From Symsagittifera roscoffensis (lineage: Eukaryota; Xenacoelomorpha; Acoela; Convolutidae): a stretch of 64,000 nt of DNA. Within the stretch, counting starts at the first letter, position 1, and every line of letters begins with the position of its first letter. The translations under genes and the position numbers were made by a program. Below are positions 35,546-45,400 of the stretch, in pieces. Location of the stretch: positions 96,341,705 to 96,405,704 of the forward strand of contig NC_087062.1 in NCBI RefSeq assembly GCF_963678635.1, given 5' to 3'. The notes beneath the pieces were generated by a model, which did not search any database, was not told where the DNA came from, and was given only the letters and a program-made list of their open reading frames with translations.

Positions 35546-37731
35546 CTTGAAAAAGTTGCTATGTTTTCGGAAATTTTCTGCGCTCTGCTTTTTGTAGAAA
35601 ATATATGGGTACAGTTTTGATGTCCTCTTGTTCCACACACAGTCCGTCGGCCACTTTATAAGTTTACAAATATACAGCACATGGATAATTACATCTTCAA
35701 TTTTTTGTTTTTGGATTTTTTAAGGATAGTTATGTAAGTGAGTGTTAAGGTTTGCTATAAGTGTTTATAGTTATTATATAGTAAACATCCTATTGCTCTT
35801 TTAGTGGTACTATTTTTTCATTCATAGAATGAAGTCCTGGTTGTGACTTAGAAACATCACGGTTGATCTATGATGTTTGCGAGGTGAAAGCGTGAGCTCT
35901 CACATTATTGAGTTCCATTGTCATCTCCAACTTTATTCGGTTCGCGTGATTTTTCACGTCATTCAGTGCTTCTTGAAATGGAGCTGTGGGTTCACTGGAT
36001 TCGGCATTTGATTCTTGTATTAGTGGAGGTGTCAAGAGTAGCGTAGGATCAGTTCTCTCCTTTTCACATTTGTGGTAGGTCCACATGAAAAGTGCATGGA
36101 GAACCATCGAGCCTATGAAGTAAATTATACTCATTATCAATGAACTTCTCAATGTCAGTCGATCATCAAATAATCTTGCTAATGAAGGTCGAAGTTTTCT
36201 CATATTCAGCGCTAGCGGCTTTGCTTTTTTCTTCATGTTCTTGATTTTGAACATTTGGGATTGCGAGTAGCTTCTTCTTTATTTCCTTGAATAATTCGAT
36301 TCCCGCTTCCGTTTTTGAGTCGTTATATGGCATGTCCTCCAATTCTGTCAATTCGCTTCGCAAGTTTGAGATCGGGTCCGGCAATTGGACGTTGATCTTG
36401 ATTGCTGGAAGCTGTTCGCATGTTGCTAAATCAGATCGAATTTTTATATAAGGCCCTACTAACTGTTTTCCACATTCCAGTGTTACAATGCAGATATGGC
36501 ATCCCCGGAACTTCTCTATTCCGCTGGCGGTTGTTGATTCTATATCAGACTCAAAGAGGGTGTATGCAGATGTTGCTGATGTGATCAGCCATACCCCAAA
36601 TCCTAGATTTTCAGCTTCTTCAGTGGAAGGTAACTGAATCTGTTCGGTGTCGCACTTTCAGTGCGTCTAGATTCCCTTTGAAGAAAAGATTTGCCAGTCA
36701 CGATCCGTGTCCTGTCTCAGTAGAGATCATTTCGTGGCAAATCTGATATCTTGAAGATCCAAGGCAGTGTTTCAGTTTGTACTCCGTTAAAACTGCAGTT
36801 ATCGCCAATTTGTCCTCTGATATTGCCAATTAGGGAGCTTCCGTTTTCCACAAAACTTTATCCTTCTCGTACTGTGGCATCGGGACTGGAATGGCATGGA
36901 AGACCGTAAATGAAGTTTGCCGAGAAGCTGGTGGAATGGCAATCTTCATTAGCAAGCCTTCTTTGATAGTGACCACGTCGGTAAGAAGCTGGGCTTCATA
37001 GTAGGATAGAATTTCGTCCATCGGAATGGCTAGTGAAAGTCGATCACGGGCATGGCTTTGCATTTTGGAAACTTCTTCGAGAATTTTAATGAATGAGGAG
37101 TCTCGTGGGACTAGCGACATTGGCAGAAAATTATTCAGCAAAGACGGTATCGAGTTAAGCATGTTGATGCGATAGGAGTAGAGAGCTAATCGGTACGATT
37201 TCACATTTGCAAAAGTAATCGCAAGCAGCGAGGAGACCGTATCATAACTGAAGTTAATCTGATGTCTTGTGAACAAAAGTTGATCACAGTCCCGTAGAAA
37301 GTGAATGTTTTGCTTAAAAACTTGAAAGTGCTCTTGAATAACTTCCCAGTTTCAATTTTAGATTTGTATCATTTCGTCTTGTCCCTGTTTTATCGAATTT
37401 AATTCACTCGTTACCATGAAGAATTTATCATCTAGATTTTCTGCAAGCGTATAGACATTTTCAGCTATTTGGCTGGCGAAGTCAGAGAGTCTGACAATGT
37501 TTTCAGCATTTTCTTTAGACTTATCATTGCAGGACCCAAAAAATCCTCGTAGTCCACAATCTGCGGTTTTTCCTAGTAGAATTCCACCTCCGAAAAGTCC
37601 AACTGATGCTAGGGCTGCAATCGCTAAGGCGGGTGCTCGTTTTTGCCTCAGATTGGATTTTTGTTGTTGTTCATGGAGAAATGAGGCTGTATATTTGCGC
37701 CGTCCTTCTACAAATGGTTACTCAAACACAT

Positions 37732-38290
37732 TGCCTTATTTGTAAAAACAGCTTGCGAGGCGGAGGTGTTTCGTGCCTCACATGCCCAGGCTACATGCAT
37801 GTAAAATGCAGCAGCCTAGCCCGCAGCAGTGATCATTATGACAATTTCAGCTGTCATCGCTGCACCTCCTAATTTCGTTCAGCTAACGACACGCGTGAAT
37901 GCAATCCCCCAACCCAAGTTACAACCACGCTCCCCCAAATGCACCCTCACTATTCCACTGCCCCACTCACAAAACTCAAGAAAACCCTCCACTATAGAAA
38001 CTAGAACAACACAAGACCCATGATCAAACCCCTGTCCAGAGCTCATAGAAACCACAAGGAAAATATACACCGAAGTGGTCATGTGGAAACCGGTCTTTAT
38101 GATCTGATCAAAAATTAAAGTTGTTTATAATCTCATTGAAACCCGTAATAGAACTCCGAACAGCCTAATAGAAAACCACGAAAATAGCTTCGCAATGCAC
38201 GCAGCAATGATCTTTCGACACTTACTTTGGTGCAAAACAAAGTCCGAGAATGATGGACCTTTATCCAAAACAATCGCTAAAATTGCCAAA
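37732..38290 (+). mobile_element. LINE-type fragment with PHD-like zinc finger, copy 1
   Basis: The plus strand encodes a C4HC3 zinc-finger pattern starting CLICKN, with a Cys pair, GVSCLTC, YMHVKC and FSCHRC. This is the PHD-type finger found in ORFs of several animal non-LTR retrotransposons. After a stop and frame changes, a decayed helical segment (WKPVFMI, then NSFAMHAAMIFRHLLW) follows, in the order seen in those reverse-transcriptase polyproteins. No reverse-transcriptase motif is present. The fragment sits inside the env-like pseudogene, so it inserted after that element. Its beginning is precisely where copy 2 at 40,131 also begins. Confidence 0.6.
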
Positions 38291-38494
38291 TTTGCGCAGG
38301 GACGTAAGTTCCTGTTTTGCTAAAGAAACCTCGTTTTTCACTTGGTGAAGTAGCCAGTCGACGTCAAAGGTTGAATCGTTTTTAGTGAAATTGGACGAAA
38401 AGTCCATATGGCAGAATATGCTGGGCTGCTTCCACATTTAAGCTAGTTGTTTAAGGAAATCTTCTAGTTCATCGCGGGTATTGAGTTGAAATTT
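37732..38494 (+). repeat. 763-bp direct duplication, left copy (partner 40,131-40,895)
   Basis: The left and right copies are nearly identical along ~763-765 bp, with scattered substitutions and 1-3 base indels. Similarity begins sharply at TGCCTTATTTG and ends sharply after GAGTTGAAATTT. The block contains the LINE fragment plus ~200 bp of env-like sequence, so it was duplicated after the LINE insertion. At the codon where this copy has a stop in the env-like frame, the right copy has a sense codon. Confidence 0.85.
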
Positions 38495-38939
38495 TGGGAA
38501 AGGGACTAAGAATTCAATGGGAATGAATTTTTCTGCTAGGAGAATTTTCGATTCACAATTGAAGATGATTCCATTTTCCAATACCGTCTCTGATTGTTTA
38601 TCTGAGTTGATGTCAGCATTCCATTGTGATTGGACCGTGTTGAGTGCTATGAGGGCAAACTACATTTTATCTATTGTAGTTGGAGTTTTTCAGATCCGCT
38701 GAAAAATGAAATTGGCTTTGTTTTTGTTGATTGTTTCGTGCCTTTGGGCCTGTGAATAAGTTGATGTATTTGCGAAGAAACTGTTGTGCTGTGATGAAGA
38801 CGTGTGTATTTATGAGGAGGCGCCGTGTGTCAAGGATTGGATGCGAGTATGTGGAGATGGGAAGAGAGAGGTTAAAGAGGGAGATGTTGGATATGATCTC
38901 AGCATGAACATGTGTTTTCTTTTGGTGCCATTTTGTGTT

Positions 38940-39052
38940 CTCTTCTTGTTGTCTCACAGAAAACATAGTCCGTGGTCGTAAAGACCAAATAGAGCCTTGA
39001 AGTAATTTGGTAATTTGTTCTTGAAGTAATGGAATTTAGGGATGTGACAGTT
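38940..39052 (-). repeat. Repeat shared with 35,418-35,545 (possible LTR remnant)
   Basis: See the partner at 35.4 kb. The copies share TCTTCTTGTTGTCTCACAGA and GTCCGTGGTCGTAAA exactly and diverge by small indels afterwards. The copy lies outside the N-terminal end of the env-like pseudogene. Confidence 0.45.
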
Positions 39053-39658
39053 TCTGATTGAAAAAATTAGCCTACATTTTTTAGCCTAAATGACCAATTT
39101 AACAAGTTATCATCACTTTATTCGGTCGAAATTACATGAAAAACCAAAATTTGAAACCGACTTTTCCCGACAATGGGATTTTTTTGGAATTTCGAATCAC
39201 CACTGAAAGAGCTTTAATATGATATATCACGCCACCCATTCCATTGATTATTTGTGGTACCTGATTTTGTGGAAAACAAAAAAAACTAAAGCAGACCCGA
39301 ATACAAAGTTTCTCCGCATTTTCAATGTTCGGAACAATAAGAATTATCAGCCTTACGTTCCTATTCGACTCTTCACATAAAAATTATCGGCCATACGTGC
39401 CTATTCACTTCTTCAAAACAAAAACCAAGATTAAACTACATTAAATACCAGTCTTATTCTGGGAATCTCAGCCTTGAGCCAACCGCTTCAACATACCTGT
39501 CGATCGACCATCTCAACTCCCTCAGTATGTTAGTCAATAAAATTCTTTGCTCTGACGACCAAAGACGAGAGGAACTCGGATATCGAAAAAAAATTTTCAT
39601 GCAAACTCGGGTACTAGAAAACTAAGTTAAATATGATCCAATAAATTGACGGCTCGTT
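39053..39658. other. Intergenic, dispersed repeat then unassigned sequence
   Basis: 39,140-39,320 belongs to the ACTGAAAG...CCGAATACAAAG family. A short direct repeat around 39,340-39,420 (ATCGGCCATACGTGCCTATTC) is also visible. Nothing else is recognised up to the open frame preceding the EIF1AD-like sequence. Confidence 0.45.
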
Positions 39659-39961
39659 ATGCGACTAGCACAGATTATTCTGAACCCACTGATGAATTCG
39701 CAATATGAAAATTTGTTCCAAGGGTACCTGATCGCAACAGGCGGATTTTTTGCAGCAGCACCTACCATGGTACCAAAATCGGCAGTACCCAACCATATTT
39801 TAAAGTTTGTATCGAAAACCCCAATATCACAAGTTGAAACTCCCAGCATATGTTCCATTCTATTGATGCAGCCATCGCCAAAACTTAGAGAAATCAGGGA
39901 TAAGTTTAGCCTAATTGCTGTGATAAACTTATTAAATAGAGTGTTGTATGATTATGGAGAC

Positions 39962-40130
39962 ATGTCCTCGAAGACTACAAAGAAGAAACATGTCACTAGA
40001 GAAGCAATAGAGTCCGAGCACATCCCCACCAATGGACAGTTCATCGCAAAGGTGATTGTGGCGCGTGGCAACAACCTGTATGAAGTGGTGCCGGAATATG
40101 GGGATGGGGATGAGAACATTCTGGTGTCCA
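39962..40130 (+). CDS. EIF1AD: EIF1AD-like coding fragment, truncated after ~56 codons
   Basis: EIF1AD is a small conserved eukaryotic nuclear protein with an eIF1A-type S1/OB fold. The ATG at 39,962 opens a frame reading MSSKTTKKKHVTREAIE, then FIAKVIVARGNNLYEVV and ENILVSMP. This matches the basic N-terminus and first strands of the family (KKKHVT; RGNN; LVSMP). The family normally continues for about 100 residues more, starting with an FRKNxWxxRG segment that is absent here. Instead the 763-bp LINE/env block begins within the codon after VSM and the frame stops within a few codons. No GT donor fits the junction. The frame is open upstream to 39,659 but without recognisable similarity, so I chose the family start. 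It is either a gene broken by the duplication or an isolated fragment. Confidence 0.65.
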
Positions 40131-40895
40131 TGCCTTATTTGTAAAAACAGCTTGCGAGGCGGAGGTGTTTCGTGCTTCACATGCCCAGGCTACATGCATG
40201 TAAAATGCAGCAGCCTAGTCCGCAGCAGTGATCATTATGACAATTTCAGCTGTCATCGCTGCACCTTCTAATTTCGTTCAGCTAACGACACGCATGAATG
40301 CAATCCCCCAACCCAAGCTACAACCACGCTCCCCCAAATGCACCCTCCCTATTCCACTGCCCCACACTCACAAAACTCAAGAAAACCCTCCACTATAGAA
40401 ATTAGAACAACACAAGACCCATGGTCAAACCCCTGTCCAGAACTCATAGAAACCACAAGGAAAATATACACCGAAGTGGTCCAATGGAAACCGGTCTTTA
40501 TGATCTGATCAAATATTAAAGTTGTTTATAATCTCATTGAAACCCGTAAAAGAACTCTGAACAGCCTAATAGAAAACAACGAAAATAGCTTCGCAATGCA
40601 CGCAGCAATGATCTTTCGACACTTACTTTTGTGAAAAACAAAGTCCGAGAATGATGGATCTTTATCCAAAACAATCGCTAAAATTGCCAAATTTGCGCAG
40701 GGACGTTAGTTCCTGTTTTGCTAAAGAAACCTCGTTTTTCACCAGGTGAAGTAGCCAGTCGACGTCAAAGGTTGAATCGTTTTTAGTGAAATTGGACGAA
40801 AAGTCCAAATGGCAGAATAAGCTGGGCTATTTCCACATTTCAGCTAGTTGTTTCAGGAAATCTTCTAGTTCATCGCGGGTATTGAGTTGAAATTT
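40131..40895 (+). repeat. 763-bp direct duplication, right copy
   Basis: This copy of 37,732-38,494 contains the same PHD-like finger fragment (CLICKN ... FSCHRC, 40,132-40,270), the same decayed downstream segment and the same env-like tail. Its left edge abuts the EIF1AD-like fragment and its right edge continues into extra env-like minus-strand sequence to ~41,015. Confidence 0.85.
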
Positions 40896-41030
40896 ATCCT
40901 CTCCGTTTTGAACTCCCTGCCGTCTGGGTGAACGTTTCGAACGCCATCCAGGGTTCAAGGATTGCAGCACGACTCGGGTGGTGCTAGACGAAGTTTTGGT
41001 GTTGGAGCTGTCCAACTTTGCCAGGTTGCT
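40690..41030 (-). pseudogene. Second env-like N-terminal fragment
   Basis: The minus-strand frame 40,827-41,015 is open for 62 codons and overlaps the env-like tail of the duplicated block, continuing beyond it into a Ser/Arg-rich stretch that the left copy lacks. The stop seen at the equivalent position in the left copy is absent here. Another stop ends the frame at 40,827. It is interpreted as a fragment from a related env copy rather than a gene. Confidence 0.4.
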
Positions 41031-41397
41031 GAAACTGAGACCAGGAGTGGATGACGATTGCTTGTTAGTGCAACAGGTAACAAATGACCTCTAGTTAAGA
41101 CCATTGGATTGTAACATTCGTCTACTGCAGTCACACATGAGGCTTAAGAAAAATAGGCCCTATAACCACTGGCTCAAGGGTCAGGGACACTATCTCTTGT
41201 GTTTTTCAACCTCAAGAACGGTCGGAGCCAGTTCGGTTCGCTTGTGACATGAGACTACGACCCGTTACAGCTTAAAGGCTACTACTAAAATATCCCCCCA
41301 CTCTAGAATTAGAAACGTCCCCATACTTAGGTCTCTAGATACCCAAAATACATGAACGCCGTTAAAAACCGGGTTGGAACAATCCGTTAAGTTACTT

Positions 41398-41403
41398 TTT
41401 ATT
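41398..41403 (-). promoter_or_regulatory. Candidate poly(A) signal AATAAA in the LTR
   Basis: AATAAA on the sense strand, ~290 bp before the LTR's 3' end (41,110). It is the best match I noticed downstream of the predicted transcription start, so it would give an R region of roughly 900 bp. Other variants may be used. Confidence 0.4.
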
Positions 41404-42317
41404 AGACAGTGTAACTTTGATCCATTTCAGATGGATCAACCTAAAACTCGCCTTACCTCAACATAACAATTATAAAACACACTCTAGGAATTTAAATTAA
41501 GTACTCACATTGTAGCACGCTCAAGAACCAGGAAGTAAATAAGTCGGTAAACAACTCAAGAGTCAACAAAGTAACTAAAATGAGTTTAAGGTCAGTCAGT
41601 TTTAACAACAAGAACAAGTTTTTACTCTAGACTGCAAGTTCTCGTGAACCATTGGGACACTCTAGCTGTCCACCTTTCCACCGAAGGTTCACTCTGGTCC
41701 AGTCAATAATAGTATTCCAATCGTAATAATCCAACTCGTGGGAATGCTCTCGTCTCTGTTTCAGATGGGACAGCTCTACTCTAGGTTATTATTGCTTTCG
41801 AAATTGCGAATAGCAATTTCCCACCGATTTTTCTAGCAACTTTCCCGCGATTGTTACTCAATTGTTCTGAAATTGTTCTGATCTCTTTTTCTGATTTTCA
41901 GTTCTCGCGAGAAAATCGTGCATGACAGGTTCCATTCGAAATTTTGAAAAATTAAATTTCACTCCAAAATCAAGTGTTTTTTGCTTCTCTCAAGGTCAAA
42001 CTTCCAAATATGACCGACTGGCACATACTCCCCGGACTCGAGATCGATGTCCTCATCGCGCGCTGTCTTCTGCCAGTGAGTCCCAGAAAAACCGAGTGTT
42101 GCTCAAGATACAGTGCCAGTGGTCATTTACAGAAGTTTGCAGCAGATTTAAGCTTATCTACACCCCAAAATTCACAGCCATTTAAAATTTTCACGCTATT
42201 GCTAAACAGCAACCAAAATCTGCATACACCTGCACCCTTGAATTTTCGCTTTTCAAACCAATCATTTTAAAATCTCTTTTGTCCTATTCAATCAGGAAAT
42301 TGTCATGCAGCATTTCG

Positions 42318-42326
42318 ATTTATATA
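42318..42326 (-). promoter_or_regulatory. Candidate TATA box of the LTR promoter
   Basis: The sense strand reads TATATAAAT within an AT-rich run, ~85 bp after the LTR start. Initiation would be expected ~25-30 bp further, near 42,290-42,295 in this LTR. In the 5' LTR the equivalent lies beyond the window. Confidence 0.45.
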
Positions 42327-42409
42327 ATAAATATAGTATATTAGTAACAATATTTGCTTTGTTAAAATTTCTTTTTCGTGAATCCAAGTTTCACTCGGAT
42401 CCACGCTCA

Positions 42410-42426
42410 AGCCCCCCTTCCCTCTC
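42410..42426 (-). promoter_or_regulatory. Polypurine tract
   Basis: The sense strand reads GAGAGGGAAGGGGGGCT directly before the LTR's TGAGCG. This is the plus-strand primer site of LTR elements. It overlaps the last codon region: the stop of the 2,954-aa ORF (TGA, 42,425-42,427) sits at its upstream edge, so coding sequence extends right to the priming site. Confidence 0.85.
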
Positions 42427-45400
42427 AAGACGCAAGATCCATCCGATTTGCCCATTCATCTCGTACTCTTCGCCTTGGAGGTACTGCATCATCGGAACTA
42501 ATCACAATCTCCTCCCAAGCCTTCAGCTGTTCATAGGATCGCATCCATTCTCTCTGCTCCTGCAATCTCTTTGCTTGGTTGGGTAGTGCCTTCACCCTAG
42601 CTTCTCTGTTCAAGCAAAAGGAGTTGTGCAGGCTCAAGCTCACGTTCTTCGCCAGGTCTTCCTCTAGTATCGACTCCCTCGCTTTGGTATTGTCTCTAGA
42701 CATCTTACCCACTCTTTTCCATCCTGTCGTGATCGCATTACGATGGGTTAGCAGGGGTCTCTTGAAAGCTTCCGGCCCAATCTCGGCCTGGAACTGTCGA
42801 TACTCTTTTTGATGTTTTCTCATGTGATCTTTCGTTGTCATGTACAACCAAGACGTCACTGTCGCCCGAAACCATGGAAAGTACCTCAAGCGACTCCATA
42901 CGTGCCTGACTTCCGTCGGTATGGCGAATACTTTGCACGCAGTCTCAAACAACTCGAGTCTCCTGCTGTAGTCTATCGCGTATATTGACTCAGCCGTTGG
43001 CGTCGTCGCCTCCCGATACTTCGTTATATTCTCTTCTATCCATCTCAGAGCTAACATCGTACTCACTACTAAGAGCGTCACCTTCTGCCGGTGATCCGGT
43101 AGTCCGATCGACCGAATCTCTTCCACATCCCACACCAGGCAAAGGTTCTTGTGATCTGGATACCACACCGTTTGTGCCAAACAGTGGCATGGGCATTCCC
43201 CATGAGAGATCTCAATGCTCCTGAGATTACGCTCCCCTGAGGCTTCCAAGAGAGGCTCAAGCTCCATCATTTTCTCGTGCATCGTGTCGTTGTCTTCCAG
43301 GTTCGGAGTACTTCCCACAGGTTTCCCGATCACGTTTTGTCTCTCGTGATCGCTCGTGTTTTCTCTTTCCAACTTCAGAAGATCTTCTCCCCAGATTTCG
43401 CTTAAGTCATCTCTCAATTCTTTTGGTACTGTCCCTTTGATTTTTCTCAACAACTTGTGCGAGTGATGCGACATCCGAGCCAACCTCACGCACTTGGGCA
43501 CTGAGAAGGCCTTGTCCACCAGTATTCTCTGGCTGGACACTTCCACCATCGCCATGTGTAGCGGGTAGTGACTTCCGCACAAGTTGGCCATCATTGACCC
43601 TATCAGCGATTTCGCGTTCAATGGCAAGCCATAAGCTTCGCTCATGGGAAATCCCATTTCCGCCTCAAGACCAACCTTCCAGCTCCGGATGTGTTTTTGA
43701 GTCACCTGCAACACCCCGGGCCATGATTCCACGCTCAACGCCGTCACTAAATGATGTTCAGACTCCAGTCTCTCCAGTGCCTGCAGACCACACATTCTCG
43801 AGAAGAATCCGAGAGCTGTCGCTATATTCACCGTGGTTCTCGCGTAACATTCCGCTATTATTTGCACTTCACTTTTCTCCCTTTCTGTGATGTCTTCGAA
43901 CCAAGTGACCAGGTCTTCTTTTTGAAACGACAGTATTCTGACGCATGACCGTCCATCGCAGATGTGCTCTCCATTCCCACACGTCGAATCCAGACAGCTA
44001 CCCGGCTCCAATTTCTTTACTGACCCGGGGTCGCTCGTCCTTTCGCTTGGCTCTTGCATCTGGGGCGTGATTAGCTTATGTAGCACACTCAACTTCGCCA
44101 GATCTTCGTCTTCCGTTGGTGCTAACCTCACTCGCTCTGTGGTTTCCTCGATTAGACTTGCATGGGGATGTGGACACCAGGAGGGTCTTAGTAGCTTCCA
44201 TATCACTCCCAAGTTCGTGGTTAACAAGCCATTTCCACCGCCCATGTTCACTTCAACTCTCTTGTTTGAGCGCGGTATGCTTATAACCTCTGGTGTTTTC
44301 TCAAGAATCAGGCCCAGGCTCGGCCCCTCTTTCTCCACCGCGTCTATCTCCATTATTCTTTCTGTCCAAAACTTCAGTAGCTCCACTACCTCATGGTTTC
44401 TGTGGGCTCCTCCAGCTTCCGAGTCTAAGAAGGGATTGTAGGCCATTCCCATCACTCCAGACACATGTTGGTATTCCCCCTTCTCACTGAGTCTCGAGTA
44501 CTGTTCTGACGACGCCAGGTTACGGTGAACATCATGTTCTTCCTCGAACTTCTTATTAGAGAACCTCCGTACCTCGTCCAGCTTCCGATGGTTCTCTAAG
44601 GATAGTCTGGAACCATCTTCTTTCTCTATTCCTGTACTCTGATATACGTTCAAGATGATCGTTGAGACTCTTTTCTCCATGGTTTTACTTCCACTTGCTC
44701 TCTGGTGGCATGCCAGGATGGTGCTATCAGACATCATTGACATTATCCATCTCAAGAAACATGTGGCATCTTTTCTTCTAGCCAGGCTCAAGCCTGAATT
44801 GTCCCTGGCCACGTGTTGCATCAGTGCCTGATACACCTCTAGCTTCTTGCTTCCCAACTTCAGCCTGTCATACGAGGTCAATGTCTCCAACTCTATTCCC
44901 ACCAGACTCCAGGTGAACATTAATTGTCCCGCAGTTCTAACGAAGGGATTCGCCATTAGTGGCGGTGCTGATGAGGATGTTCTCATCGCCTCTTCAAAAT
45001 GATCCTTCAACAAACTCTGCCAGGACCTCTTCAGATGACTTGCCATCTCTATTTTATTAACCTCGGCTTTTTGCTGGGTGGCCCAATTGCGTCGCCTGCG
45101 AGCTATTCCACTGTCCAACTTCTTCAAGCAGTCCTCCATTTCCTTCAATGTTTCGAGGGCCACCCACCACGTCCGGGAAGTGTTCCTCGTCTTGTTCCTC
45201 TCCAATGGATCACTCGTCACTTGTTTGCCCATGTCCTGATGTGCCTTCGAGATCCATTCTTTGCCGATCTCCACTTCCCCTACCTGTCCGTTCGTTGAAC
45301 CTCTCTTCACGTTTACCTTCTGAGGCTTGAAGTCTTCTTCTGACATCGAACTGGTGGAAACCTCTATTTCCTTTTCTACTTCAAGTGGTTTCCTGAGCTC

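Larger units (their letters stand above)
35868..38700 (-). pseudogene. Degraded env-like (class I fusion glycoprotein) gene of a retroelement
   Basis: Env-type glycoproteins are cleaved into a receptor-binding and a membrane-fusing subunit. On the minus strand an N-terminal surface-type part is readable at ~38,690-38,295. It is interrupted by a PHD/LINE fragment (37,732-~38,290), then resumes. A basic RQKR cleavage-like site lies at 37,637-37,648, followed at once by a Gly/Ala-rich hydrophobic fusion-peptide-like stretch (~37,636-37,570) and Cys-containing sequence. A heptad-like region follows, and a membrane anchor with a short tail is visible at ~36,143-36,071. Breaks: an in-frame stop in the N-terminal part (~38,452), stops at 37,358 and a few bases beyond, a stop at 36,830, a further stop near 36,692, at least one frameshift between 36,690 and 36,384, and another near 36,200. 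It is thus plainly non-functional. Family placement (errantivirus- or baculovirus-F-like versus other retroelement env) is inference from domain order. Confidence 0.65.
41110..42409 (-). repeat. 3' LTR, 1,300 bp, complete
   Basis: Similarity to the right LTR starts at TGTAACATTCG (41,110). The inner end is set at CA (42,409) because the next bases form the polypurine tract. In element sense the LTR therefore reads TGAGCGTGG ... GAATGTTACA, with the canonical TG...CA ends. It includes a TATA-like box, a poly(A)-signal-like hexamer and six CTTGAG hexamers. U3 would be short (~110 bp upstream of the predicted start), and R plus U5 long. Confidence 0.85.

Noticed and set aside
37497-38023. Plus-strand frames opposite the env-like pseudogene
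   Set aside because: The only convincing plus-strand coding signal here is the PHD-like finger; the rest is antisense to env-like sequence.
39622-39858. 78-codon minus-strand frame and the 100-codon in-frame extension before the EIF1AD-like ATG
   Set aside because: The two frames overlap on opposite strands, neither has recognisable similarity, and the family start at 39,962 explains the conserved part.
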